Below are positions 26,850 to 37,103 of a DNA stretch of 64,000 bases, in pieces. The DNA is from Trichomonas tenax. Taxonomy: Eukaryota > Parabasalia > Trichomonadida > Trichomonadidae. Under the pieces are notes generated by a model. The model saw only the letters and a list, made by a program, of their open reading frames with translations, made no database searches and had not been told where the DNA came from. The stretch is from assembly GCA_023091735.1 (NCBI GenBank), contig JALKBU010000086.1:1-64000 (forward strand), in the 5' to 3' direction. The translations under genes and the position numbers were made by a program. The number at the start of each line of letters is the position of its first letter. Position 1 is the first letter of the stretch.

Positions 26850-28715
26850 TCAGTTCTGTTCAGTAGATTCAGGAGATTCCTGTTCTTCCTGTCTCAAGAA
26901 TTTCGACATTTCGATATATGTTTCCATTTCACGCACATCAACATCGAATCCGAGTGCCTTCGTAGAAATACACTCTAGATCTAATAAAAGCTGCTGTTTC
27001 AATCTCATTTCACTCAATTTAGGATCGATCGATGAAGATTTGTTGAATGCCGCAATAGCAATGCTCTGTGATCTCACATCTTGTATCCTTGTCATCGCTT
27101 TTTGTTTAAATTTCTCTAAAACAGCTTGAACGATTTTTGATGCAAATGATTTCGAGTTAAGAGGTGATTTTTCTGATGAAACCCATCTAGTGTATGAAGA
27201 GAAGACTTCTGCAGCAAGCATTGATGGTTTGCTTGGAGCTGCTGCTGTTGCTTTAACAAATATTGTTGAAATGAAATCAAGTCTTCCGATTGTATCATTT
27301 ATCAATGATTCGAGTATTTCGTTTTCCAACTTTGTTGAGTTATCTATCAGTGTCTGGCATGGCATCGATATTGCCTGCTTATAGTTCTCTGGGATGACTT
27401 CTTTTAGTTTTCTTTCAAGAATTTTCATGTCATATGCGAAGAAAGACTTAAATTTTGGAAAAGCTTTTGACAACTCAATATAGATTAATATGATTTTCAT
27501 TGCAGTGATAACGAAATCGCCTGCACGCTCTGGAATGAAGTATTCGCTGCTGAAGCATCGATTTATCTGCTCAAAAACGATTTTTGTTGTCGTGAGTTTA
27601 AAGTCTTCGTTGATGATTTCAGGATTGTGCTGATCAGGTTGTGGAACATCCTGTATGATCTTAATAGATACTAGATTTGTGTAAAAGTCTATTTTCATGT
27701 TCTTAAAGATCAAAACCATTCCTGGTGACTTTCGCAATTCGATAATTGATTCTTTTGATCTGCACAGCTTTTCTATCTCTGTAATTACTTCCATTGTTTT
27801 CGCATATGCATTGTGAAGCTCTTTAATAGTGCCAACTGGATATTCGATGTTTTTAACCATCCAATCAGATATATTCGGCCAAACTGAGTTTAATGTGAAA
27901 TCGAAGATTGCCAATGACTTGCCATGTATGTAGTTGATCGGTCCATCTGTGTTAGTAATGATGTTTTTAATCTGTTGTAGTGTTTCGCATGCATTTTTAT
28001 TTTTCTTCTTTAGGTTTTTGAGTTCTTCCAATACAAAAGCATCGGAAAATGATTTATAAATAGAACTAAATTGGTTAGAAAGTATTGTTGCAATTAAAAT
28101 CTGTTGAAGCGATAAATCATCTTTTGTTTTAATGGAATTAATGAAAGCTTCACAAAGTTTCGTCGTGAAATCGTTGAATATTTTGTCGAAATCCTGCTGA
28201 ATTCTGATAGAAAGAGCTGGTTGATCAACTCCTTTTAATTGTGCTCTTGCGATCGCAAAACCTATTGCAACATCAGCAAAAAAATCTGGAGTAGTGTTTG
28301 AGTTTAGTTTTCCGCGAATATTCTCAAGAGAAATCACAATATTTAAAGCTAATTTGCAAATGGCTTCTTCTATACGAATTTTGTGCAATTTTTCTGTTTG
28401 CGCTTTGATAGGCTGTATCGATTGCTGTAGAGTTTTCACTGCGTTATCAACAGCATTTTCAGATTTTGTCAAAGACTTAATTAAATCGGCCATATAGTCT
28501 CCTAACTGCAATAACTGTTTCGAAATTGATACAAACTTTTGATAATCATCGTGAATAATCGTTGTAAGACGAGATTTCAATTCTTCTCCATAAGAATTTA
28601 AAGCATCTGCAAAACTATTCAATGATTCGAATCTGTTTCTGTGTTTCAGGAGGAAATTATTCGTATTTGTCCATGTTGGGTCCTGAAAGTCTGATAAATC
28701 GAAGTATGTAGACAT
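26850..28715 (-). CDS. COG2: COG2, conserved oligomeric Golgi complex subunit 2
   Basis: 621 residues, all helical. The N-terminus has the COG2 pattern: FDLSDFQDPTWTNTNNFLLK, then LNSYGEELKSRLTTIIHDDY and FVSISKQLLQLGDYMADL, matching the family layout of an amphipathic helix followed by a DY..FV.LS..L coiled coil. COG is a CATCHR-type tether for vesicles recycling within the Golgi. It is shorter than the human protein (738) and the C-terminal part is diverged. ATG at 28715 is the only good start. TTTACATGTCA at 28727-28737 lies just 12 bp upstream of it. Confidence 0.75.
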   Translation of the reverse strand: MSTYFDLSDFQDPTWTNTNNFLLKHRNRFESLNSFADALNSYGEELKSRLTTIIHDDYQKFVSISKQLLQLGDYMADLIKSLTKSENAVDNAVKTLQQSIQPIKAQTEKLHKIRIEEAICKLALNIVISLENIRGKLNSNTTPDFFADVAIGFAIARAQLKGVDQPALSIRIQQDFDKIFNDFTTKLCEAFINSIKTKDDLSLQQILIATILSNQFSSIYKSFSDAFVLEELKNLKKKNKNACETLQQIKNIITNTDGPINYIHGKSLAIFDFTLNSVWPNISDWMVKNIEYPVGTIKELHNAYAKTMEVITEIEKLCRSKESIIELRKSPGMVLIFKNMKIDFYTNLVSIKIIQDVPQPDQHNPEIINEDFKLTTTKIVFEQINRCFSSEYFIPERAGDFVITAMKIILIYIELSKAFPKFKSFFAYDMKILERKLKEVIPENYKQAISMPCQTLIDNSTKLENEILESLINDTIGRLDFISTIFVKATAAAPSKPSMLAAEVFSSYTRWVSSEKSPLNSKSFASKIVQAVLEKFKQKAMTRIQDVRSQSIAIAAFNKSSSIDPKLSEMRLKQQLLLDLECISTKALGFDVDVREMETYIEMSKFLRQEEQESPESTEQN

Positions 28716-28726
28716 GAAAAAATATT

Positions 28727-29019
28727 TTTACATGTCAGAAGAATAAATTGTGACATTTTTCTGATGTTTATTGTCAAAAATCAATTCAAAATCAAAATGT
28801 TTTAGTCTTTAATTTAAATTCCAGCAAATTCTGCTTTAAATAAGTTCAAAATTAAAAATCAAATTTTTACATGTGTTTGCAAAATGGAGGTAAATGATAT
28901 CCAAAACTCAACTCAATCAAAATTGCCTTTTTCATAGGAAAAACCATTTAACCTTAATCATAATATGTTTTGTAAAATATTAATTGAATGCTTTACATGA
29001 CAAAATTTTATATCATTAT
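28727..29019. promoter_or_regulatory. Divergent promoter region with two TTTACATG.CA motifs
   Basis: The spacer serves COG2 (minus) and the 29020 gene (plus). TTTACATGTCA is at 28727-28737 and TTTACATGACA at 28992-29002. The second lies ~13 bp before a TCATTATATGG initiator (A+1 at 29015) and 18 bp before the ATG. Confidence 0.5.
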
Positions 29020-31764
29020 ATGGATGAAGATGAGCGAGAACTTTTAATAGCTTTCGCTCATAATTCATGCAAAAAGATATCCCAGCTCGCGCATGTTTTA
29101 GTTCTACTGACAGATGCACGTTTGGATAGATACGCTGATGAAAGACAATTATTTCTCTACCAGGACTTGAATTGCGAGGCAATAACCAAGAAATTTACCA
29201 ACAGCAACAAGAAGATATACAAGGAATTGGTACAATTTCGAAAAAAATGCATTCAAGAGGCTTCTGATTATTATGGAGCGCGATTTTTAACGATGAAGTC
29301 CAGTCTTCAGAAGTCAGAAAGCGAGAAAATGGGAATTTTGAACGCAATAGAGAAAGAATGCCAAAGTCAAATCGAAATAATTCAACAGATTTTACCATAT
29401 ATCAACAATTTTACAAAAAATGCAACAAATTTTGCATTACAAGATATGAAAAAGGATATAAATCAAGCAATGCAAGCCAACAATGAAGTTAATGAAAAAA
29501 TTAATCAACTCAAATCAATTCAATCCGAATGCCAAAAATTACAAAGTGATAGTCAAAACAGGATGCAAAATATGACAGACGAACACAAAGGCAATGTTAA
29601 ATTATACAAAAGAAAGATAAAAGACGTAAAAATACAAAATTATAAAAACACGTTATTAGCATTAAAACGAAGAATTGCAGAGATAAGTCAAACAGTCAAC
29701 ACCATAAAGCAGGTGATGACTACACATGTGAAAAACAAAAAGAAAATTCTTGCTCCATTTTATAAACAACTGCAAGCAGTGATGCAAGATCTTCACGCGA
29801 GTATACCACACAATTACATGTCGATTAATTTCCTTTCCGAAGATAAAGACTTCGAAATGATGAAATCACAATTCGATGATTTAAGACAAACGAGTTTATT
29901 ACAATATTCTGAAGAAATTGGTCTTCTTAAACGCCAAAAGAACGATTTAGATACAGAATTCAATAACAAAATGCATCAAAAACAGCAAGAATATAATAAT
30001 CATTGCATTGCTTTGCAATCGGAGAATGATCAACTTGTAAATATGTACTCCCAGAGGATGCAAACGTTTTCTGCTGCATTAGACGCCGAGAAAAACGCTG
30101 TTAGTGATATTGTTTCAAATAGAAAATCATATTTATCAAAAATTGGTCCTTTTCTTGAAAGCTGTTTAATGGACATGCGAAAGAACTATCACAAATCTCC
30201 ACAAAGCACAATGTTCGACAAAGCTGAGCAAAGATTCATCAATTTTGAAGAAGATTTGCAAACAATTTTGAAAGATCGAGAGCAAGTGATTGAAGAAACA
30301 ATGAAATATAGAGATGAGACAGAGAATGATGAAGAAGAGGACTACGATGATGACGAAGATCCAAATGAGAGAATTGCGCGTAAAAAAGCAAAATATCAAC
30401 AACAACTCGATGAAAAGACAGAACAATGCAATGCAGAGCTCGAAAAGTTATCAAAACAGATCAAAACAGAGCAGGTAAATAAGAAAAACAACATAAAGAG
30501 AGAGATAGAGCATAAAATATTAAAAAACAAATCGAAATTCGCAGAAGAACAAGAAAAAAGAGAACAACAAATTCAGCAACATAAAGAAGAATTCATGGCA
30601 GCACTCAAAGAGAAAGGCGTCGAAGAAGAAGAGAATAACGACGAAGAGGAAGAAAACAATGAAGAAGAAGAGGAATTAACTGATGAACAAAGATTGAAAC
30701 GATTTAATGAACAGAAGAACAAACTCAAGAAAGAATTAAAAGCAATCGATCACGAAATACAAAATTTTGTCACAGAGCAAAAATTAATTCAAGAGCTCGG
30801 CAAACAACTTAAAAAACAGCTCAAAATGAAGCAGAATTTCGTACAAAATAAAGGACCAGCAAAAGTTTTATCGGATTTAATTTCACAAATTAATGCAGAT
30901 GAAAAATCATTTCTTTCTTCAATGCCATTCAAGTCCAGAGATCAACTGGATATAATGCTTCAGAAGCTGATAACTACACAAGTTGGCGGTGAAGCAGCAA
31001 TCAGAATCTCTGAAATATCTTTGATGAAGAAACACGAAGAAAACACATCGCAAATTGTTGATACTGAATTAACACTCGAAATAAAGATGAGCGAATCCCC
31101 AATCACAGCAATAGAGAAGAAATATGACTCCCAGATGACTTCTTTAATGATGATAATCAAAGCTGGAAAAGAATCATTGGATTCCAAGAAGAGCTCTGTT
31201 AAAAGCAAATGGAGAACAAAAGATACTCCTGTAATGAACGAAACACGTGAAATGGATATGAAACTTTCAGTTTTTGATCAGAAGAACGAAAATCAAATGG
31301 AAGCTCTAAGAGCAGAATTTGATAAAAAGAAACACCAAATGATTGCGAAGTTTGAAGCTTCAAAATCAAGAATTATGAATCAAATTCAGCAAGAAAAACA
31401 GAAACAGCAGCAAATAATTGAGCAGAATGAAAAGGAAGTCGAAAACTATATATCACAACTTGCTGACAAAGAGTTCAAGAAACCACCACCAAAGAAAATC
31501 AGTTTTGCAGATCAAATCGTCCAGTTATCAAAGAAAGAGACGGAACTCATTCTCGAGACTTTCGCTCCTTCACAACCAACAGTGTTTGTTAAATCATACA
31601 ACAAAATCAAAGCTGCTCAACAAAAAATCGATGATTTCCTCAATGCAGACAATCTTCCTGCATTTGACATGAATGAAATTGCAAGCAGAAAGCCAACACC
31701 GAAATCATCAAGAGGAGGAAAGAGATCATCACTCAACGTTTTACCTCCTTTACAACCTTTGTAA
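29020..31764 (+). CDS. Long coiled-coil protein, unknown role
   Basis: 914 residues from ATG 29020. The frame is open from a TTG at 28984, but the ATG follows an initiator by 5 nt. The first ~100 residues are a helical, possibly globular part (LLIAFAHNSCKKISQLAHVL). From ~105 on it is nearly continuous coiled coil, rich in K, Q and E. It is interrupted by acidic stretches near residues 435-450 (EDYDDDED) and 540-560 (E/N-rich). The C-terminus (KKPPPKKISFADQI onwards) is basic and ends PTPKSSRGGKRSSLNVLPPL. There is no membrane helix. Structural or axonemal roles are likely for such proteins, but I cannot name the family. Confidence 0.75.
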   Translation: MDEDERELLIAFAHNSCKKISQLAHVLVLLTDARLDRYADERQLFLYQDLNCEAITKKFTNSNKKIYKELVQFRKKCIQEASDYYGARFLTMKSSLQKSESEKMGILNAIEKECQSQIEIIQQILPYINNFTKNATNFALQDMKKDINQAMQANNEVNEKINQLKSIQSECQKLQSDSQNRMQNMTDEHKGNVKLYKRKIKDVKIQNYKNTLLALKRRIAEISQTVNTIKQVMTTHVKNKKKILAPFYKQLQAVMQDLHASIPHNYMSINFLSEDKDFEMMKSQFDDLRQTSLLQYSEEIGLLKRQKNDLDTEFNNKMHQKQQEYNNHCIALQSENDQLVNMYSQRMQTFSAALDAEKNAVSDIVSNRKSYLSKIGPFLESCLMDMRKNYHKSPQSTMFDKAEQRFINFEEDLQTILKDREQVIEETMKYRDETENDEEEDYDDDEDPNERIARKKAKYQQQLDEKTEQCNAELEKLSKQIKTEQVNKKNNIKREIEHKILKNKSKFAEEQEKREQQIQQHKEEFMAALKEKGVEEEENNDEEEENNEEEEELTDEQRLKRFNEQKNKLKKELKAIDHEIQNFVTEQKLIQELGKQLKKQLKMKQNFVQNKGPAKVLSDLISQINADEKSFLSSMPFKSRDQLDIMLQKLITTQVGGEAAIRISEISLMKKHEENTSQIVDTELTLEIKMSESPITAIEKKYDSQMTSLMMIIKAGKESLDSKKSSVKSKWRTKDTPVMNETREMDMKLSVFDQKNENQMEALRAEFDKKKHQMIAKFEASKSRIMNQIQQEKQKQQQIIEQNEKEVENYISQLADKEFKKPPPKKISFADQIVQLSKKETELILETFAPSQPTVFVKSYNKIKAAQQKIDDFLNADNLPAFDMNEIASRKPTPKSSRGGKRSSLNVLPPLQPL

Positions 31765-32070
31765 GTAAAATATTATCTATGTATTTCTCAATATTATATC
31801 TCATGATTATTTCAACTACATATTCTCTAATAGCTGCTTTGAAAAAAGAAAAATATTACATTGCTTATGGTTTGAAAGGTTAATTCATTGATAAACAAAA
31901 AAAAGCATAATTGAATCTAAATTACATGACAATTATTTTACTTTTGACAGAAAATAAAATTATAGTGCCAAAAACAATTTTTACATGACAAATTGATGAA
32001 AAAATGTTATTTAGGGGTCGATGAATGTCGGCCCCTTTTAATTTGATTTTAACGATAGTAACAAAATAAA
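31765..32070. other. Spacer / upstream region of the RRM gene
   Basis: AT-rich. TTTACATGACA lies at 31980-31990 and a partial copy (ATTACATGACA) at 31921-31931. The stretch GGGGTCG...TCGGCCCC at about 32013-32036 could pair as a small hairpin ahead of the gene. Confidence 0.45.
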
Positions 32071-33489
32071 ATGTCACTCGAATTAGGAAAAGAAGTCCAG
32101 AACGTAATTTTGGTCAAAAACCTTCCGAACGAGGTGACACCGGATGACGTTTCCCACTGCTTCTCTAAGTATGGAAACGTTATGGCCGTCAGTTTGTGCA
32201 ATTTATCTTATTTAAATACATATTACTCGTTCCAAATGGCATATGTCAAGTTCGACTGCCAGGACCCAATCATAGACATCATAGAAAACGACTTAGATAT
32301 CGTTTTGAACGGATATTATCTAGAGATTGAGCCTGTGATTGGAAATAAGCTCGTTTGGAACTCAATTATACTTCTTGGTATTGGTGTCAGTATAAAGAGG
32401 CACCAAATTGAGGAAGTTCTCGAACAATTTTCTTCGCCAAAAATTATCATCCTCAAAAACGCTGATAAAACCGATAACGGATACTGCATTGCAGAGTTTC
32501 CGAATCCTAAGTACGTCCGCGCTTGTCTCGAGTGTTCGCTCACACTTAATATCTCAGGAATTCCTACAGCTGTGAGACCGTTCCCTCCCCCGATTTTCCA
32601 CTATGTCCGCATTTCACCGCTTCCGATTGCGTTCCAGAATTTGAAGGGTGTTGAACAATTCAATGATTTTGTTTTCAAGACTCCAGAAAAAGACTTCTCA
32701 TGCTCATCAATGGTAGCTGCTTTCACATGCGACACCATTAGAAAAGGAATTACTGTCAATCCTCCAATGAAAGAATTTAAGATCGAATTTCCCGGCGATT
32801 TCACGCCAATCTATGATGCAATCTATGGCTCAATCGTAAAAATCACGAAAGAGAATTGCAACTACGTTTACACTGTCGCAAACATCTTAGGTTACGAAGA
32901 ACTCGCGAGAATTGCAGGACTCGTTTATTACGAACAACTGACGACAAACAACGTGATACAGATCTATAGATCTCTCTATCCGTTCCCTAAGCCAGAATTC
33001 ATCGTTGAGTTCCTTGCGATGCATGTTCACTCTGTTTCTGGCATCGAAACTCTTCCTTCTCAGCTTCTTCATGCTATATTCGCTCATCCTCTCTTCAAAG
33101 GAATGTCAATCGAAGAAACAGAGAAGCTCAAAGAGTCGTTGCCTGCTGTTGCCAATATCATCAACCAGGAGTCCATTCATTACGGAAATATCGAGAATGA
33201 CAGAGAATTCATCGCTGTTAAGCTTCAGCATCTTGACGAGATGACAAAGAAAGCAGAATTCGTCAGGGAGACAATACAGAAGAGCAGAAACGCACCTCAG
33301 GCAGGTGTCACACAGCCAGTTGAGGAGCAGAACATGGACCAGATGCACAACGACGACAGAGAACAGATGCGTCGAAATCTTCTTCTCGTTGATAATGTCC
33401 AGAACGATGAAGATGAGCTTGGAATGGCAATCAATGTTGACGATGTCATCAATGATAACTCTGACGATTCTGGAACAACGCTCTCATAA
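32071..33489 (+). CDS. RNA-binding protein with two RRM-like domains and a helical C-terminal part
   Basis: 472 residues. Residues ~10-87 form an RRM: NVILVKNLPNEVTPDDVSHC, then GNVMAV as strand beta2 and YVKFDC as the RNP1 region. Residues ~92-170 form a second, degenerate RRM (SIILLGIG and IAEFPNPKYVRACLEC). Residues ~185-340 look like the BTB/BACK-type modules frequent in trichomonads (FTPIYDAIYGSIVKITKENC, ANILGYEELARIAGL). The tail is acidic. An RRM protein with a BTB-like partner module would be an unusual combination; the second half is less certain than the RRMs. A role in RNA handling is inferred from the RRM alone. Confidence 0.65.
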   Translation: MSLELGKEVQNVILVKNLPNEVTPDDVSHCFSKYGNVMAVSLCNLSYLNTYYSFQMAYVKFDCQDPIIDIIENDLDIVLNGYYLEIEPVIGNKLVWNSIILLGIGVSIKRHQIEEVLEQFSSPKIIILKNADKTDNGYCIAEFPNPKYVRACLECSLTLNISGIPTAVRPFPPPIFHYVRISPLPIAFQNLKGVEQFNDFVFKTPEKDFSCSSMVAAFTCDTIRKGITVNPPMKEFKIEFPGDFTPIYDAIYGSIVKITKENCNYVYTVANILGYEELARIAGLVYYEQLTTNNVIQIYRSLYPFPKPEFIVEFLAMHVHSVSGIETLPSQLLHAIFAHPLFKGMSIEETEKLKESLPAVANIINQESIHYGNIENDREFIAVKLQHLDEMTKKAEFVRETIQKSRNAPQAGVTQPVEEQNMDQMHNDDREQMRRNLLLVDNVQNDEDELGMAINVDDVINDNSDDSGTTLS

Positions 33490-33578
33490 CTTTTCCAAAA
33501 AATAATTATGTTTTGATTTTTGTAGAATAAATATGCTTCTATTTGTTATCTGTGGACTTTGTGATAACGTTTATTTAA

Positions 33579-34496
33579 TCATTGATAATAAAGAGCTATA
33601 TAAATAGCCAAAAGTATTTCATTAATATTATCATCGATGAACACAGTGTGATCTCCATCACATTCGTAATAGTTTAACATATTCTCTATATAACAATTCA
33701 AAGGCATTAAAATTATAATTGTTAATGTTGAATGTATTGTTACAGTGTTTCCATGCTGAGAAACAGCATTATTTCCACTAAAAAGTGATGAAGCAGATAG
33801 TTACATCGATAATACCATCTTTGTACGAAAAAAATATATATTCGGCTTTATTTGATATATAAAAGATGTTTTTCCAACATTTGTGATGCCATAGTCTTGA
33901 AATACAAGTCCACAGTATTGGATACAATTGCTGATGAACTCAAAATACTTAATATTAACGTTTTTACCTCCAGTATGAAATAATCGGTAATCTTCTGTGT
34001 TATTGTATAATACACAGCAAGAAGTGTTTCCATTGTTGATACATCCACCTGGATTTAGATAATTTTTATGACTGGAAATATTAAGACTCAATATCTGTGT
34101 AATTCCATTATAATTCCAAAAAGAACAGAAGTATCCGCTACATAGTGAAAGAGAAGACTCAATGAAGAAGTTTTTTGATGAATCTGAAGTTATTTGTGTA
34201 TAAGAATGAGGAACACAATTGGAGGATACAGAATAAGTATTGGCAACATGACATTGAACGTATTCTCCATTCCCAAGGAATGTTAATGCAATTCCATTGT
34301 CCTTTGCAGATAATTTAGAAAAATTTGTGAATGAAACGAGTAATTGATGGGATTGATTTGTGGAACTGAAGTATATGCAGAGATCACTTATTTCAACAAA
34401 ATTAGCATTATCTACGTGATACTTGCCATTTTCATGCTGAACTGGTGATTCACCACCATTGATGACATATTCTGGAGCACAGCAGTAAAATCTATT
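33579..34496 (-). pseudogene. Cys-rich beta-helix-like surface protein, fragment
   Basis: On the minus strand one frame is open from 34496 to TAA at 33801-33803 and continues readable to TGA at 33579-33581. It contains no ATG in its first 400 bp. The translation has the Pmp-like pattern of regularly spaced Cys and Gly-Gly turns (CAPEYVINGGES, NPGGCINNGNTSCCVLYNN, LFSGNNAVSQHGNTVTI). The same family appears in fragments at 50558-50953 and 52266-52817. The start is missing and one stop interrupts it, so it is a remnant. Intact members are probably secreted or membrane-bound; that is inference from composition. Confidence 0.6.
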
Positions 34497-35081
34497 TCAT
34501 AAATCATTACTATTATGCAGAAAAAAACATCGAAATCAACGATAATACGGACTACATAATCTGATAATGAAATGTAGCTTGAGGAAATGATTCACTGCCT
34601 TAGTGCCTTCAATTTATCCTAATTTTGACCTCTAACAATAGAAAAATTAATAGAACGAATATTTTAATCGATTGTATGTGATTTTTTTTTATCATTTTTC
34701 TCATTTACATAAAATGTATTCTATTTGTAGTTTTTGACTTCATTAATAATCTTTTTTAGGTGTTTGAAAATAAAATTAAGTAAATTTTTGCAAATAATTC
34801 TTTTGTAAAATAAGTCGTTAATTAATTTATCTCGAAAACTAAATCGATAATAGCCTTTTTGAAGAGAATTACCATATACAGAAACTTGATTTGAAGTAAA
34901 TACATGAATAGCTAAGCTTTATATTAATCAGATGTTGAAATATTTCGATATTTAATAATTCATGAGGAAAAATCGAATTTTAAGATAAAAATTGATATAT
35001 ATTGAGCATTGGATTATGATTTTGTTTCAAAAACTCAAAAATAAAAATATGGCGCACGTTATTATTTTTTTATTTTTATAA
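34497..35081. other. Spacer, nothing recognised
   Basis: AT-rich sequence upstream of IFT70. No ORF, repeat or TTTACATG.CA motif seen. Confidence 0.5.
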
Positions 35082-37016
35082 ATGAATAATCCAACTGAGA
35101 ACCACACAAGAAACATTTACACGTTGATAGGTGACGAGAATTACACCGAAGCTATACGTCTGCTCGAGATTCAGCTGTCTAACTTCAAAGATTGCGTCGC
35201 TATTCACTCTTTGATCGCTTATTGCGCTTGGCAGATGGAGGATTACCAAAAGGCAGCGTCAGAGTACGGAAAACTCGTCGAACTCAATCCACAGAAAGAT
35301 TCATACAAATTGCACCACGCAAACGCTTTATATAAAATCGAACAATACGATGAAGCAGCGAGAGTCTCGTTTGGAGTTCAGGATCCTGAACTTAAGCCTC
35401 AGGTCGTCGTCCTCCAAGCGGCAATTCGTTACGCACAAGAGGACATTCAATCTGCAAAATCAGGACTCGCGACAGCGGATCAAACAGATGTCGACGTTAT
35501 GCTCGACAACGCGTGTATCCTGTATAAAGAGGACAGATTCGAGCAAGCTCTGGAAGTTTACATGGAAATCAAGAGAGTTCACGGTTTTATGCCTGAAGTC
35601 GCTTATTGCATCGCTCTCTGCTATTACAGATTGAACAGGATAACAGAGGCCGTCCAAATGATCGCGGAAATTAAGGCCCAAGCAGGCCGTGCGCACCCAG
35701 AATTGCTTCGCAATGTTGTCGGTGATGCTGTTGACTTTGACGCACAGGGATTGATTTCTAAGGCCCGCGATGCTTTCTTTGTCGAAGGTGTCAATCTTTC
35801 TTCTGCGATTGAGTTTGATCAACATCACAAGAAGGAAGCGAAGGACGCTCTCAAGGAATTACCGTGCCGCAATGAAGAGGAACTCGATCCTGTTACGTTA
35901 CACAACACAGCCATCGTCAATATGGAAGATGATCCACAATCTGCCTTCACAAAACTTTCATTCCTCTTAAATCAGGAACCAACACCACCAGAAACATTTA
36001 GAAACCTTCTTCTCGGCTACTGCAAGTTCGAATATTACACTTACGCAGCAGATTTACTCGCTGAAAACATAGAGCGTGCTCATCAGTCAATGGACCCGCA
36101 GATGATCGATTTCTTGGATGCTTTGTTGCTCTGTGCCACATCAAAGGAAGAAGCTTACAGAAAATTCGACGATTTGTGCAAACAAAGAGCAGATTTGCTT
36201 CGCAGGCTCTACAAGGCTGTCGACGAAGCCCGCAAGACACACGATGATGTTCTTCAGACGCAGCTCACTCTCGAGTTCGAGGCAGGCGTCAACGATTTGA
36301 TTCCTGTTTTGATGTCTCAGGCGAAGATCTTCTGGGATATGGGAAGCTACGAACTCGTCGAAGTCCTTCTTCTCAAGTATATCGACTTCTGTGGCGAACA
36401 CCGCACATGGAAATTGAACCTCGCACACACATTCTTCATGGAGCCGGGAAAGTACCAGAACGCTATCGATTACTACGAGCAGCTCGTTCTCTATGAGCAG
36501 AACCTTTTGGATGTCGAAGCTATCATCGTTGCAAACCTTTGCGTTTCGTATGTCGTCATCGATCAGAACCGGAAGGCTGATACATTAATCAACAAGCTCA
36601 CAGAGGAGGAAGCAGCAAAGAAGAAGGAAGATGAAGACGCCAAATTGATCCATCTTTCTATCATCCATCTCGTTATCGGTACACTTTACTGCGCAAACAA
36701 GAACTTCGATTTCGGTATCGATTACGTTTTCAAGGCTTTCAACCCAATGCACGAAAAGCTCACAGCAGACACATGGTTCTACGCCAAGAAGTGCCTCTTC
36801 GAGCTTCTCAGATGCCTCTCTCTCAGGCAGTGCGTTCTCGACGATGCAATGTTCAACAAGATCATCGAATTCCTCGACAACGTTGACAAGAACGGAAAGA
36901 AGATTGAATCTATCAACGACTTGACAATCGACGCCAACGAGGCTCGCGAACACCAGACTGTCTCCTTCGAAGCACGTGTCATCAAGGCAATGCTTCTCAG
37001 ACTCTATGAATTCTAA
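35082..37016 (+). CDS. IFT70: IFT70 (TTC30), intraflagellar transport B subunit
   Basis: 644 residues, about the family length (~665). It is a TPR solenoid and matches TTC30/IFT70 along its whole length. Shared landmarks include IYTLIGDENYTEAIRLLE, VVVLQAAIRYAQEDIQSAKS, EELDPVTLHNTAIVNME, PPETFRNLLLGYCKFEYY, WKLNLAHTFFMEPGKYQNAI and NLCVSYVVIDQNRKADTLI. IFT70 wraps IFT52 in the IFT-B core and is needed for building cilia. In trichomonads it would serve the flagella. Codon use is strongly biased, so expression is likely high. The TAA stop is followed by ATG, giving the UAAA polyadenylation signal. Confidence 0.95.
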   Translation: MNNPTENHTRNIYTLIGDENYTEAIRLLEIQLSNFKDCVAIHSLIAYCAWQMEDYQKAASEYGKLVELNPQKDSYKLHHANALYKIEQYDEAARVSFGVQDPELKPQVVVLQAAIRYAQEDIQSAKSGLATADQTDVDVMLDNACILYKEDRFEQALEVYMEIKRVHGFMPEVAYCIALCYYRLNRITEAVQMIAEIKAQAGRAHPELLRNVVGDAVDFDAQGLISKARDAFFVEGVNLSSAIEFDQHHKKEAKDALKELPCRNEEELDPVTLHNTAIVNMEDDPQSAFTKLSFLLNQEPTPPETFRNLLLGYCKFEYYTYAADLLAENIERAHQSMDPQMIDFLDALLLCATSKEEAYRKFDDLCKQRADLLRRLYKAVDEARKTHDDVLQTQLTLEFEAGVNDLIPVLMSQAKIFWDMGSYELVEVLLLKYIDFCGEHRTWKLNLAHTFFMEPGKYQNAIDYYEQLVLYEQNLLDVEAIIVANLCVSYVVIDQNRKADTLINKLTEEEAAKKKEDEDAKLIHLSIIHLVIGTLYCANKNFDFGIDYVFKAFNPMHEKLTADTWFYAKKCLFELLRCLSLRQCVLDDAMFNKIIEFLDNVDKNGKKIESINDLTIDANEAREHQTVSFEARVIKAMLLRLYEF

Positions 37017-37103
37017 ATGTTTTTTTTTAAAAAATCATACTTTAAGATGTTTTATTTCGGTCTTAGTCCAGTACTGTAAATTCTGTTTGTGAAAACATAC
37101 ATA

